Notes: a model not told the origin generated them from the letters alone. 47,308 nucleotides of DNA from Desulfosarcina cetonica JCM 12296 (GCF_001311845.1 NZ_BBCC01000029.1:1-47308), one strand, 5' to 3'. Shown: positions 1 through 8,793, counted from the stretch's first letter. Numbers and translations: made by a program.

Positions 1-231
1 GCTCCGGCAGCGACCGCCGGAACCCCGCTGCCCGCGCCCATGCCCGGCATGATCGTCAAGTATGAGAAGAAGGTCGGCGATACAGTCAGCGCCGGTGAGA
101 CCGTGGTGGTTCTGGAAGCCATGAAGATGGAAAACGCCCTGCCCGCACCGGCCGGCGGCACCATCACGGCCATCAACTACGGCTCCGGGGACTCCGTGGC
201 CAAGGGTGATGTGCTCTGCGTTATCGGTTAG
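1..231 (+). CDS. Biotin carrier domain of a biotin-dependent decarboxylase/carboxylase subunit (5' truncated)
   Basis: Open from the window edge. The visible part starts with an Ala/Pro-rich linker (APAATAGTPLPAP) and then a complete biotinyl-lipoyl domain of about 64 residues. The lysine of EAMKMEN is the expected biotinylation site, and GGTITAINYGSGDSVAKGDVL is the second half of the barrel. Such a domain carries CO2 on biotin between the carboxyltransferase and its partner; a Pro/Ala linker is typical of the gamma/C-terminal part of sodium-pumping decarboxylases and of acyl-CoA carboxylases. Which enzyme it belongs to cannot be told, because the upstream part is outside the window. The internal ATG at 40 is not a plausible start, since the linker continues in frame to base 1. 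Neighbouring succinyl-CoA synthetase genes would fit a methylmalonyl-CoA/propionate pathway, but that is inference. Confidence 0.85.
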   Translation, partial: APAATAGTPLPAPMPGMIVKYEKKVGDTVSAGETVVVLEAMKMENALPAPAGGTITAINYGSGDSVAKGDVLCVIG

Positions 232-276
232 TAGTCGTCCATTTTCCTATCTGTTTATTGATTCAACCCCATTATT

Positions 277-313
277 GGGAGCACAGCCCGACAACCACAG
301 GGGCTGTGCTCCC
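277..313 (+). terminator. Perfect 13-bp hairpin between the biotin carrier gene and sucC
   Basis: GGGAGCACAGCCC at 277-289 pairs perfectly with GGGCTGTGCTCCC at 301-313 around an 11-nt loop. It lies 45 nt after the biotin carrier stop and 97 nt before sucC. A run of C rather than T follows, so it is not a canonical intrinsic terminator. It could be a terminator of relaxed type, an RNA stability element or a regulatory hairpin in the sucC leader. Confidence 0.55.
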
Positions 314-410
314 CCCCTCGCTCTCAGCATTACACGTCGATGTTGACCATCGGGCTCAGGTTGCGTCCTGCCGCTTGCCTGACCCCACTAACACAAAGGA
401 GATCGGTATC

Positions 411-1577
411 ATGAAAGTCCATGAATACCAGGCAAAAGAACTGTTCCGTAAAAACGGCGTCGCCGTACCGGAAGGTGCCGTCGCCTTTACCGTCGAAGAA
501 GCCAAGGCGGTGGCCGCCAAGCTGGGCACCTACCCGGTGGTGGTCAAGGCCCAGATTCACGCCGGCGGCCGCGGGCTGGGCGGTGGCGTGAAGGTGGCCA
601 AGTCCCCGGAAGAATTCGACACCTATGCCAACACGATCCTGGGCATGAACCTGGTCACCAAACAGACCGGCCCCGGCGGCAAATTGGTGAAAAAGCTGCT
701 CATCGAGCAGGGCCTGAATATCGCCAAGGAACTGTATCTGAGCATTCTGCCGGATCGCGCGACCGCCAAGATGATCATCATGGCCTCCGAAGCCGGCGGC
801 ATGGACATCGAGGATGTGGCCGCCAAAACGCCGGAGAAGATCATCAAGGTCTACGTGGATCCCAACGTGGGGATCCAGGCCTATCACCTGCGGGCCGCGG
901 CATTCGGACTGAACATGCCCAGTGCCTGCATGAAATCGTTTACGGTCCTGCTAAAAAACCTGTACAACCTAGCCGTCAACTATGACTGCTCACTGGTGGA
1001 AATCAATCCTTTGATCATCACGGCCGAAAACGATGTCATCGCCTTGGACGGCAAAATGGATTTTGATGACAACGCCCTCTACCGCCATCCGGATGTCAAG
1101 GAATACCGCGACTTGGACGAAGAGGATCCCACCGAGGTGGAGGCGGGCTCCTTTGGGCTGAACTACATCCATCTGGGCGAGGGCGGCAACGTGGGCAACA
1201 TGGTCAACGGCGCCGGTCTGGCCATGGCCACCATGGACTGTATCAAATACGCCGGCGGCAAGCCGGTCAACTTCCTCGACGTGGGCGGTGGTGCCAGCGC
1301 CGAGCAGATTGAAAACGGTTTTCGAATCCTGCAAAGCGATGAAAACGTGAAGGCGATCCTGATCAATATCTTCGGCGGAATCCTGCGCTGCGACCGCCTG
1401 GCCAACGGTGTCGTCCAAGCCGCCCAAAAGGTGGGCATGCGCGTGCCGGTGATCATCCGCATGGAAGGCACCAACCTGAAAGAGGGGCGCAAGATCCTGG
1501 CCGACTCGGGCCTGGAATTGATCAATGCCAAGGATCTGAAGGATGCCGCCGAGAAACTCAAGGCCGCCATCCAGTAA
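411..1577 (+). CDS. sucC: Succinyl-CoA synthetase (ADP-forming) subunit beta
   Basis: Translates to 388 residues, exactly the usual SucC length, beginning MKVHEYQAKELFRKNGV. The reading frame is open further upstream, but ATG 411 preceded by AAAGGAG at 396-402 is clearly the start. The N-terminal half is an ATP-grasp domain (VVKAQIHAGGRGLGGGVKVA; nucleotide and metal ligands around VEINPLI and LDGKMDFDDNA). The C-terminal half is the CoA-ligase domain with FLDVGGGAS and the GGILRCD loop that contacts the phosphohistidine of the alpha subunit. It interconverts succinyl-CoA and succinate with substrate-level phosphorylation in the cytoplasm. It is followed by sucD, but a 116-bp inverted-repeat element separates the two genes. 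Confidence 0.97.
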   Translation: MKVHEYQAKELFRKNGVAVPEGAVAFTVEEAKAVAAKLGTYPVVVKAQIHAGGRGLGGGVKVAKSPEEFDTYANTILGMNLVTKQTGPGGKLVKKLLIEQGLNIAKELYLSILPDRATAKMIIMASEAGGMDIEDVAAKTPEKIIKVYVDPNVGIQAYHLRAAAFGLNMPSACMKSFTVLLKNLYNLAVNYDCSLVEINPLIITAENDVIALDGKMDFDDNALYRHPDVKEYRDLDEEDPTEVEAGSFGLNYIHLGEGGNVGNMVNGAGLAMATMDCIKYAGGKPVNFLDVGGGASAEQIENGFRILQSDENVKAILINIFGGILRCDRLANGVVQAAQKVGMRVPVIIRMEGTNLKEGRKILADSGLELINAKDLKDAAEKLKAAIQ

Positions 1578-1590
1578 CTCTCACAACAAG

Positions 1591-1706
1591 GTTTCGTAAA
1601 AAGCCCGAGATCAAGGCTTGCGAATCCTTGAGGAGGGAGGCGTACTCGACGTACGCCGCAGTGACGAAGGATGAGCGTAACGCCGATCTCGGGCGTTTTA
1701 CGAAAC
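1591..1706. repeat. Intergenic inverted-repeat element, family 1, copy A
   Basis: A 116-bp element with 22-nt terminal arms, 1591-1612 and 1685-1706, complementary except for one base; the ends read GTTTCGTAAAA and TTTTACGAAAC. The interior is GC-rich and contains GGCGTACTCGACGTACGCC, itself a dyad. The same element lies at 8635-8753 in inverted orientation, and a half copy lies at 43023-43050. It carries no ORF and sits between two genes that are normally adjacent, so it is most likely a MITE- or REP-like mobile element whose transcript folds into a long hairpin. Confidence 0.85.
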
Positions 1707-1730
1707 CGCCAAATCAGCGAGGATTGAACC

Positions 1731-2600
1731 GTGAGTATACTAGTCAATAAAGATACCAAACTGTTGGTCCAGGGAATTACCGGGAAGGAAGGTCAGTTCC
1801 ATGCCCGTGCATGCGTTGAGTACGGTACCCAGGTCGTGGCCGGTGTGACGCCCGGCAAGGGCGGCCAAAAGATGGACGAGATTCCCGTTTTCGATACGGT
1901 GGCGGGCGCCGTACAGACAACCGGCGCGACCGCCAGCATGATTTTCGTGCCCCCGCCCTTTGCCGCCGACGCCATCATGGAGGCCACCGATGCCGGCGTA
2001 CCCCTGATCGTCTGCATTACCGAGGGAATCCCGGTGATGGACATGATGCGGGTGAAGAATTACATCAAAGACAAACCCGTGCGCCTCATCGGTCCCAACT
2101 GCCCCGGCATCATCACTCCCGGGGAGTGTAAGATCGGCATCATGCCCGCACCGATTCACATGCCCGGAAAGATCGGCGTGGTCTCCCGCTCCGGAACCCT
2201 GACCTACGAAGCCGTCCACGCCCTGACCCTTGCCGGTCTGGGCCAGACCACCTGCATCGGCATCGGCGGCGACCCGGTCAACGGGACCAACTTCATCGAC
2301 TGCCTGGAGCGTTTCCAGGCCGATGACGCCACCGAGGGTATCGTCATGATCGGCGAAATCGGCGGCGACGCGGAAGAAAAAGCGGCCGAATTCATCAAGG
2401 CCGAGGTCACCAAGCCGGTGGTGGGCTTCATCGCCGGCCTCACGGCCCCTCCGGGACGACGCATGGGCCATGCCGGCGCCATCATCAGCGGCAACAGCGG
2501 CACCGGGCAGAGCAAGGTAGCGGCCATGAAGGCCAACGGCATCAATGTGTGCGAAAACCTGGCCTACCTAAAAGATGTGTGTTCCGAAACATTCAAATAA
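1731..2600 (+). CDS. sucD: Succinyl-CoA synthetase (ADP-forming) subunit alpha
   Basis: 289 residues, the usual length. The start is GTG ([21 protein letters not shown]) with GCGAGGA at 1717-1723 as ribosome site. It has the N-terminal CoA-binding Rossmann domain ([25 protein letters not shown]), the CoA loop [12 protein letters not shown], the SRSGTLTYE motif, and the catalytic histidine in [12 protein letters not shown] that is transiently phosphorylated. It forms the alpha2beta2 or alpha-beta enzyme with SucC. The separating repeat element, not a second promoter, explains the unusually long 153-nt gap to sucC. Confidence 0.97.
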   Translation: MSILVNKDTKLLVQGITGKEGQFHARACVEYGTQVVAGVTPGKGGQKMDEIPVFDTVAGAVQTTGATASMIFVPPPFAADAIMEATDAGVPLIVCITEGIPVMDMMRVKNYIKDKPVRLIGPNCPGIITPGECKIGIMPAPIHMPGKIGVVSRSGTLTYEAVHALTLAGLGQTTCIGIGGDPVNGTNFIDCLERFQADDATEGIVMIGEIGGDAEEKAAEFIKAEVTKPVVGFIAGLTAPPGRRMGHAGAIISGNSGTGQSKVAAMKANGINVCENLAYLKDVCSETFK

Positions 2601-2630
2601 GGGATTCCCAACCTGAATCCTTATTTGGCT

Positions 2631-2676
2631 ACCGGGAGAACGGGCGGTCCGCTTGGATCGCCCGTTCTTGTCCGGT
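2631..2676 (+). terminator. Hairpin downstream of sucD, probable terminator
   Basis: AGAACGGGCG at 2637-2646 pairs perfectly with CGCCCGTTCT at 2659-2668. The stem is extended outside by ACCGG (2631-2635) and CCGGT (2672-2676) across a small bulge. It lies 30 nt after the sucD stop and before a convergent gene, the right place for a terminator. The T tract is short. Confidence 0.6.
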
Positions 2677-2899
2677 ACGTATAGCAGCCAGGAATTATCG
2701 AGGGGCTGGCCTGAAGATCAAGGCACCATCCTGGCCGGGATTAATCGATACCGTGCCAGAATTAAATGTTCTCAGATTGTAGGTTGCGTGCACGCACAGT
2801 CTTTCAAAGAAATGTCGCCGGTTGCTCGGTCCTGTGTGAAAACTTTGGTTGGCAAATGCATTTTGCACGACAGCACCATGACCAATTTCACGACCACTC

Positions 2900-3616
2900 C
2901 TAAGCCCGTTTAGAAAAACGCTGTGTCACCTTATTAAGCTCTTTTAAGATAATTTCATCTCCCACCCGTTTCGTGGCGTGATGGTCAGGCGCAATATCGA
3001 CAAGCATACAGTAGTGATACAAAGCACGGGCAATCTGATTGCATCGCGCAAAATATGTTCCAACAACGCTAAAAAATGATCGCACTTCGCTCACATGAAA
3101 GACCTCGACATTGGGACAGTGCTGCCAGATCTCGTATTTTTTTTCGAGCGTCTTTGGAACCTGCGTGTGTTCCTGATGGTTGAGATAATATTCAGCAAGG
3201 CCGATCTTTCCAAACAGATATTCAGGAAATCGCTCGCGTGCCTCCATCAATGTTGCAAAATATAGCTCTTCCTGCTGGCTATGCATATAGGAAAGACAAA
3301 GATAATTGGCAATAGCCGGAACCTTCGGATACTGCTTTTGTAATGCGAGGAGTTCAGGAATAACTCTCAAAGGCTCTTCCTGAACCTGACGACACAACTG
3401 GTAAAGATAGGCTTTGTCACGAGATGGCATCTTTGCCAAATTCGATTCTTCTATGGGGGCATTTGTAAATTGGATGGGGCGTGGAATTCCGCCTTTTGAT
3501 CGTTTGAGCGCCTTGAACACAGCTTTTCGATTCACATCGACCAGGACCTCCTGTGAATTGATAGGGCTCCGTGCCATTATGGCTTGCATAACCTTGAAGC
3601 GATTATAGTATTGCAT
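2900..3616 (-). CDS. Hypothetical protein with TPR-like helical segments
   Basis: 238 residues. I do not recognise the family. The N-terminal 60 residues are basic and low in predicted structure. From about residue 65 to 220 there are paired amphipathic helices with TPR-like spacing (AYLYQLCRQVQEEPLRVIPELLALQKQYPKVPAIANYLCLSYM; FGKIGLAEYYLNHQEH; ARALYHYCMLVDIAPDHHATKR). No signal peptide, membrane segment or catalytic motif is seen. A good Shine-Dalgarno is lacking before ATG 3616; a later ATG at 3589 is possible. It faces sucD tail to tail. Its base composition is lower in GC than the metabolic genes, so it may be the edge of the accessory island that follows. Confidence 0.6.
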   Translation of the reverse strand: MQYYNRFKVMQAIMARSPINSQEVLVDVNRKAVFKALKRSKGGIPRPIQFTNAPIEESNLAKMPSRDKAYLYQLCRQVQEEPLRVIPELLALQKQYPKVPAIANYLCLSYMHSQQEELYFATLMEARERFPEYLFGKIGLAEYYLNHQEHTQVPKTLEKKYEIWQHCPNVEVFHVSEVRSFFSVVGTYFARCNQIARALYHYCMLVDIAPDHHATKRVGDEIILKELNKVTQRFSKRA

Positions 3617-4020
3617 CGTTCGTGTTCAGGTGTTTGTCAATATCTCTTTTTTTGATCACAACAATAACCAAGTAATGTTACTCTGCAAGACGCTAATTGG
3701 AGCATGATTAAATTGTCGAAATATACCTTAACCATGGGATTGTCAATTATTGTGATATGTCGGAGATGGATTATCAACTTGAAATTTCGCTCCTGTAAAA
3801 TACAGGCCACCTGGTAAAATTGAGATGTTGAAAAGCCTGTATTTCTATGTAGCTGGCAGAACTGTCAGCTTTTTGCGATAGACAGGCCGTATCTAAAAAG
3901 ACGGTGTTCGGGGAATATGTATTGTAATCGCAATGCGCTTAGGAACCGATGACGCTTGGGATAGATTAGCATGGTCGGTTTTGGAAGCAATGTTGATCCA
4001 GATTAGAAATTATTAACTAA
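3617..4020. other. AT-rich gene-free spacer
   Basis: No convincing ORF in six frames. It contains CCTGTA-AAA-TACAGG at 3792-3806 and a 10-bp inverted repeat AAATACAGGC (3798-3807) / GCCTGTATTT (3835-3844). These could be a small hairpin or operator upstream of the 2900-3616 gene, but nothing ties them to a function. Composition is markedly more AT-rich than the flanking core genes. Confidence 0.5.
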
Positions 4021-4596
4021 TCAGCGTTCATGATTATGATCTATGAAAACCGATATCTCAGAACTAACACCTTCCAAAAAAATGGATATTTCATTTATAA
4101 CATCAACGAATTGTCTGATATTTATATATGAAATTTCCTTTAATGGTTTATTGCCTCTTCTTCCTGCAGGGTACCGAAAGGAAGATGAATCAGGATCAAA
4201 TTTTTTAAAATCAGAAACTAATTTTCCAATAAGATCAAATTCATTGGGCTCATCTGACAAGTTATAAATCCTCATAATTATGGATTTTACAGTATCCCAT
4301 AAATGGTGAAGTCTATGATGTTTTGGGTAACTACCTTCATCACCCAAAAAATTACGACCTTCTTGAATGATCTCTTTTAATCTTAATTCAATATATTGAC
4401 GATACAAGAAAATTATTGGATAAATAAGAATATCTTGAAAACATTGTGACTGTAAAACATACTTCGCCAGTATATCTGCAGCCTCTTTATAACCCATTGT
4501 GTATGCTTCAATTTGATCTGAAAACCGATTTAGTATGGCGTTATTAAATGCGTCATCTGCAGCACTGAAAAGTGATATATATTCTTTTTTATCCAT
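4021..4596 (-). CDS. Hypothetical protein, possible HEPN-like helical domain
   Basis: About 191 residues from ATG 4596; an in-frame TTG at 4605 is an alternative and neither has a strong ribosome site. The protein is all-helical in appearance, with FLYRQYIELRLKEIIQEG followed by HHRLHHLWDTVKSIIMRI, a pattern seen in uncharacterised HEPN-like proteins of defence islands. I cannot identify a clear HEPN R-x4-6-H catalytic motif, so the family call is weak. The gene is strongly AT-rich, lies 132 nt downstream of the ASCH gene on the same strand, and belongs to the same foreign-looking island. A role as accessory or toxin/antitoxin component is only inference. Confidence 0.55.
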   Translation of the reverse strand: MDKKEYISLFSAADDAFNNAILNRFSDQIEAYTMGYKEAADILAKYVLQSQCFQDILIYPIIFLYRQYIELRLKEIIQEGRNFLGDEGSYPKHHRLHHLWDTVKSIIMRIYNLSDEPNEFDLIGKLVSDFKKFDPDSSSFRYPAGRRGNKPLKEISYINIRQFVDVINEISIFLEGVSSEISVFIDHNHER

Positions 4597-4728
4597 TCTA
4601 TTCAATAAAATCCAAGAGCCGTAGAAAAGTTAAAAATAAACCGGGTATTTTCACCCTTAGGTTCTTTTCCCATATGAGCAATTTGACGCTATCCATTCAA
4701 CACAATTATTCAGCATAAATCAAGATAA

Positions 4729-5169
4729 CTAAATGGATTTTTTGGACAATATGGAGAGTAGTGCAGATAGTATTGGATCATGATCTTCCATATATTTTAT
4801 GAATTGAGGTGGTTGAAATCCAGGTACTAAATCACGAATTTTTTCAAGTTTTATTTCAGTATTTAGTTTTTGTATATTTTTCATTATAATAGCTGATATT
4901 TTACTGGATCCATTTACATATCTCAGATAGCTATTTTCGGATATACCCATCAATTTTCTATGTTTTTCCCAAATTATTTTAGGAGCATCGATTTCAACCT
5001 GTTTGACATATGCAATGGTTTGTATACTTGCCTTTGGCAATGTTGCGTAGATCCACAATTTTGAACCATTAACCAAATTAACCTTGCGGTTACGAATCTC
5101 GATGACTTTTTGGCCGTTAAGAAATCTATCAACATACTTCGGCTTTATCGAAATTAGCGCATCAGGCAT
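4729..5169 (-). CDS. ASCH/PUA-like domain protein
   Basis: 146 residues from ATG 5169. That start is chosen because GGAGAATAAATTT precedes it, and because it begins 4 nt after the stop of the upstream gene; a longer reading from 5202 would overlap that gene. The N-terminus MPDALISIKPKYVDRFLNGQKVIEIRNR is the typical ASCH opening, followed by the LWIYATLP strand and a central helical part. ASCH domains are PUA-like folds that bind RNA or modified nucleotides. The gene is coupled to the GNAT-PIN fusion upstream, which itself ends in a PUA/ASCH-like domain, so the two products probably act on the same nucleic acid substrate. No catalytic residues can be named with confidence. Confidence 0.75.
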   Translation of the reverse strand: MPDALISIKPKYVDRFLNGQKVIEIRNRKVNLVNGSKLWIYATLPKASIQTIAYVKQVEIDAPKIIWEKHRKLMGISENSYLRYVNGSSKISAIIMKNIQKLNTEIKLEKIRDLVPGFQPPQFIKYMEDHDPILSALLSILSKKSI

Positions 5170-5173
5170 AAAT

Positions 5174-7366
5174 TTATTCTCCATTTTTAAAACCGATTTC
5201 AAATATTTTGAATAGTTGTTTTGAAGATAATTGCTCGGCTGTTATAAGATTGGCTCCAGAAATTAAATTTTTAGATTTTAGAATGTCAAACGAAATTTTA
5301 TTTTGGAAGATACAATAATTATCAAAAGTAAATGCATGTATTAAATTATCCCGATTTGAAATTTCAATCAATTCATTACGAGAAAGAACTCCTTGTCTCT
5401 CAAGAAGTAAGGATGCTTTATCAACTTTTATCACTTCGGAGAATGTAATCCTTCCACTCCCGATCACTTCTTTCAGTCCTCCATCATAACCAGAAATATA
5501 AAATATAACAAGCTTACCTTTTTTGAATATTGATGAATTTCTGTAGCTTCTAAAATAAGCTTTTTCTATGTGCAATAGTGCTTCTGGAGAGAAAAATAGA
5601 TCCAGTTGTGTATGTGATAAATTGAAAAGATTTTTTGCATACTTATTTCTTATAGGGACTATAATCGCATCTCTTCCAGGACATAAAACAACGCCTGGAG
5701 ATACAAGTGTTTCAAAATCAAATAAACTTAAACAACTACTTCTACCAATCTTAGACTTAATTATAATTCCAGTATTATTGAATTCATCTATTTTCGGCAT
5801 TCTATCTGGAATTATTAAATCTGTGAGTTCTTCAAATTTAACCTTGAAATTATACCAATTCTTTGGCGTTATCAATCCATTAAATACAAACTTTATTAAT
5901 TCTTTAAGAGGCTTGTAATTATCATCACCGGATACAGAAAGAAATCCTCTTTTAAAAGCTGTTGCAGTTGTCTTTGGTTGATTTGGACCTGTATTGAGCG
6001 TAATTATTGTAGGAATAGATATAGCAGTATCCCTCAATGACGCTTCAATAACATGATCAATAATCATCTCTGATTTAACTGAATTTTCATCAACGAAAAG
6101 ATGCAATTTCCTCTCACGACTAAGACTTTTATAACTATCCCATGATGCAAATGCTAAAAACTTATCCTCTATTTTAGCGACAATTCTGTGGCGAGGAGAC
6201 GGTTCCATCCCTGGATGCAATATCTCAGATATATGTTCTCTTTTTACCTGTAGTGATGTTAGAAATTTTTCGACGTCTTCTCTCTGATTTTCTTTAAATG
6301 ACCCTACTGTTATGATTTTATCTTTAAAATTAACGATCAAAGATTGGTTGTTCGATGTGCCATCAATTTTAGGTTGATTAAGGTCTGAAGGCGACAACAC
6401 TTCAATTGAATATGATTCTTTAAGTTGATCACTAACTGTAAGGATTGCCTTTTCTCTGGTAATAAATCCATATGCCCCGTGATGGATACAGTAAGCTAAA
6501 TGCGTTAGGTCTGAACGATTTTGCGAAAATGGGGCATCAGCATTTTCCCGTTCCGGGAAAACAATAACTTTTAGTTCTCCAATAGTTTTGTTTATTTCAT
6601 TATCATTTATTGTTGGCAAAGTAGGTAGCTGCTTAGCAAACTCAATAATTGGATCTTGGCTTTTTTTTCTATTTCTTTCTAATTCTTCACAAAATTCAGG
6701 TGTAATATAAATTTTAATCTCGTTATTTAATCCAGCAGTAATAAGTCTATTTGCATTTATTTTATCAACCCTTCTTTTTACTACATCAAAAAAGACATTC
6801 AAATCAATTACATACGTTTGACTTTGATATATTGGGCGTTGCGATGTCCTTAACGATTTTAATCCGCTTTTATCGACACATGAATTGAATGACATGAGTT
6901 TAAATAAAGACGGGGTATCCAACTCTTTAATTCTAAGATTAATGTTCCTATTGGTTGTTTTTCCCCCTTTTAATTGCTTAATTAATGTGTAGCCAGATTT
7001 ATGCCAGAATTTATTTGACACAAGATCAGCTGCAACCCGAGCATTAACTGATAGAAAGTTATTTTCCTCAGCATATGCTTCAAACTTTTCCAAAAGAGCT
7101 TTACCTATTTTCAGTTTGCGATATTTTTTTACTATAAAAATCTGAAAAATTTTTAAAGTAGGAAATTTCCCTCCAAACATCAAATACCCTAAACATTCAT
7201 TTTTCTCTTTATCAACTACAACCCACAATCGACCGTTGTTTGCTTGATCTAAAAAAGCCGATTGAGGTAGAAATCCGAAAGATTTTCGGTTTGCATCAGC
7301 AAATTTTTGAACCGAAATAATAAAGGGAACAACCTGTGAAGGTTTTGTTAATATGCTGAAATCCAT
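5174..7366 (-). CDS. Multidomain GNAT acetyltransferase - PIN nuclease - PUA/ASCH-like fusion protein
   Basis: 730 residues from ATG 7366 (GGGGA just upstream); a TTG at 7399 lies inside the likely -10 box and is rejected. Domains in order: a GNAT domain at about residues 5-150 with the acetyl-CoA loop in VKKYRKLKIGKALLEKF; a PIN-like domain at about 185-335 with YVIDLNVFFDVVKRR (first Asp), CEELER (Glu) and SDLTHLAYCIHHGAYGFITREKAI (Asp and Thr); a second region at 345-510 that may be a GNAT-like fold; and a C-terminal region at about 570-730 with FKKGKLVIFYISGYDGG and EVIGSGRITFSEVIKVDK that resembles PUA/ASCH folds. PIN domains cleave RNA and GNATs acetylate, for example, aminoacyl-tRNA in toxins. 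The fusion plus the downstream ASCH gene suggests an RNA-directed toxin or defence unit. The function is not known to me. Confidence 0.75.
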   Translation of the reverse strand: MDFSILTKPSQVVPFIISVQKFADANRKSFGFLPQSAFLDQANNGRLWVVVDKEKNECLGYLMFGGKFPTLKIFQIFIVKKYRKLKIGKALLEKFEAYAEENNFLSVNARVAADLVSNKFWHKSGYTLIKQLKGGKTTNRNINLRIKELDTPSLFKLMSFNSCVDKSGLKSLRTSQRPIYQSQTYVIDLNVFFDVVKRRVDKINANRLITAGLNNEIKIYITPEFCEELERNRKKSQDPIIEFAKQLPTLPTINDNEINKTIGELKVIVFPERENADAPFSQNRSDLTHLAYCIHHGAYGFITREKAILTVSDQLKESYSIEVLSPSDLNQPKIDGTSNNQSLIVNFKDKIITVGSFKENQREDVEKFLTSLQVKREHISEILHPGMEPSPRHRIVAKIEDKFLAFASWDSYKSLSRERKLHLFVDENSVKSEMIIDHVIEASLRDTAISIPTIITLNTGPNQPKTTATAFKRGFLSVSGDDNYKPLKELIKFVFNGLITPKNWYNFKVKFEELTDLIIPDRMPKIDEFNNTGIIIKSKIGRSSCLSLFDFETLVSPGVVLCPGRDAIIVPIRNKYAKNLFNLSHTQLDLFFSPEALLHIEKAYFRSYRNSSIFKKGKLVIFYISGYDGGLKEVIGSGRITFSEVIKVDKASLLLERQGVLSRNELIEISNRDNLIHAFTFDNYCIFQNKISFDILKSKNLISGANLITAEQLSSKQLFKIFEIGFKNGE

Positions 7367-7390
7367 CATTTTCCCCATATTCTGATGCCG

Positions 7391-7421
7391 ATTATACAAA
7401 GGGTGTGACAGATACGGTCAA
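7391..7421 (-). promoter_or_regulatory. Sigma-70-like promoter for the GNAT-PIN/ASCH operon
   Basis: On the minus strand TTGACC (7416-7421) and TATAAT (7391-7396) are separated by 19 bp. The -10 box is perfect and the spacer is 2 bp long. Transcription would begin near 7384, giving a short leader before ATG 7366 and supporting that start. Confidence 0.5.
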
Positions 7422-7423
7422 AA

Positions 7424-8279
7424 CCGTTGAAAAAAACCTTATTAGCTTCAAGTTTTTCAGCAACCCGAGAAAAAAACACTGTCTGGTTCTATCTACCAAC
7501 CTCAATTTATATTTTCTCAAAATAAGTTCTTGCTGTGTTAAGATATCAAGGAACATCAAATGGTTATCACCGACTTTTAAAAAAGTCAATGAAACTGGCT
7601 TATTATGAATAATTATAACCATAAAAAGCCTCCCAACCCACCGACCAGGAGGTATTCTCCTCTATCCCATAAACAAATCCAATATTGTCGATTATTGAAA
7701 ATCGCCGTCAAGGAGGCATAAATAAAAATACATCAAAATCCCTTTTCCATATTATTCGTCCCTCTCTGCAGATAAAAAATCGTGTCTTCAATTTGTCTGA
7801 CTGCAGATACTGGAGATAATCACACGGGTGGCTCGCGTTGTGCTATGTACATTGGCTTTTCAACGGCAGCCAGAAATTTGCATTTTTGTCTATCAACAAA
7901 CTCCAGTCCGGGCATTCGCATTTCCCGGACAGCCACATATAGTATTCAAGATAATGTTTTTGGGCTGCGTTATCGGTCGTCACGGTTCGGCAATGACGTC
8001 CAACCATCCCGCTGATTTAATACTTTTTCAATTTCACTTCCGAATACTTGGATCGGGATTCGTCTTTTAGGCAATACTAACGCCATGGAAAGACGACCCG
8101 GAAGTTGCGGTTGAACAAAATGGAGCCGGATGATAACTGTCTTTTAAAAATGGGTCGCCCAGCATGGGTTGTTCAACGACCAAGGGAGCGCGCGGGCATG
8201 GCCCGCCGATTAAGAGTTCAACGCAGCGCCTGCGCCGCTTGTCACCGGCCCCGCCTGCCAACGCCATCGAGTACCGATC
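7424..8279. other. Gene-free spacer between the accessory island and hypA
   Basis: Several short ORFs exist on both strands, but none has a ribosome site, a recognisable domain or a consistent composition. The only structured element is the family 2 repeat copy at 7938-7985. Composition changes from AT-rich to GC-rich across the spacer, marking the right border of the island. The hypA promoter should lie in its last 150 bases, but I see no convincing consensus. Confidence 0.5.
7938..7985. repeat. Intergenic repeat, family 2, solo half copy
   Basis: A 48-bp stretch starting TATAGTATTCAAGATAATG and continuing through GGGCTGCGTTATCGGTCGTC. It matches the reverse complement of 13303-13350 with only a few differences; beyond it the two loci diverge. 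The opposite arm of the inverted repeat is missing here. Confidence 0.8.
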
Positions 8280-8633
8280 ATGCACGAAATGGGCATCGCC
8301 ATGGAGATCGTCGAGATCGCCAAGGCTTCCATCCCGGCGGATATGCACGGGGCCAAGATTCAGCGGGTCAACCTGCAGGTAGGCAAGCTTTCCGCCATCG
8401 TCGCGGACAGCCTGCGCTTCTGTTTCGACCTGGTAATCAAGGAGACTCCCCTGGAAGGCGCCGAACTGGTCATCGAAGAACTTCCCGTGGTGGCGCATTG
8501 CAAGGATTGCCAGCACCGCTGGACGGTTACCGAACCGGTATTTCTCTGCCCGGCCTGCCAGAGCGGCAGTCTCGACATCCTCTCCGGGCGGGAGCTGGAG
8601 ATTAAATCCATTGAAATCGAAGACGAAGATTGA
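8280..8633 (+). CDS. hypA: Hydrogenase maturation nickel metallochaperone HypA
   Basis: 117 residues, the usual length. The N-terminal MHEMGIA carries the nickel-binding His2 (MHE motif). The C-terminal half holds the structural zinc site CKDC...CPAC. HypA delivers nickel, together with the GTPase HypB, to the large subunit of [NiFe] hydrogenases. No strong ribosome site is seen, but the MHEMGIA start is unambiguous. hypB follows on the same strand, separated by a family 1 repeat that begins 1 nt after the hypA stop. Confidence 0.95.
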   Translation: MHEMGIAMEIVEIAKASIPADMHGAKIQRVNLQVGKLSAIVADSLRFCFDLVIKETPLEGAELVIEELPVVAHCKDCQHRWTVTEPVFLCPACQSGSLDILSGRELEIKSIEIEDED

Positions 8634-8634
8634 C

Positions 8635-8753
8635 GATTTCGTAAAAAACCCGATATCTGCGTTACGCTTCGCCCCTCGTTACTGCGGAGTACGTCCATGT
8701 ACGCCTCACGCCTCGGGGCTCGCAAGCCTTGATCTCGGGCTTTCTACGAAATC
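8635..8753. repeat. Intergenic inverted-repeat element, family 1, copy B
   Basis: 119 bp with 23-nt arms at 8635-8657 and 8731-8753 that pair with three mismatches. Its reverse complement aligns along its whole length with 1591-1706: shared ends, shared CAAGGCTTGCGA, shared GTACTCCGCAGTAACGA-like interior. It begins directly behind the hypA stop and leaves 40 nt before hypB, so it splits an operon without touching either gene. Confidence 0.85.
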
Positions 8754-8793
8754 ATCTAACATGCAACTGTTTACGCGCACACAAAGGTAGATT

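Noticed and set aside
7392-7622. Two overlapping small ORFs on opposite strands upstream of the GNAT-PIN gene
   Set aside because: No ribosome site or domain; one overlaps the promoter and the other is its mirror.
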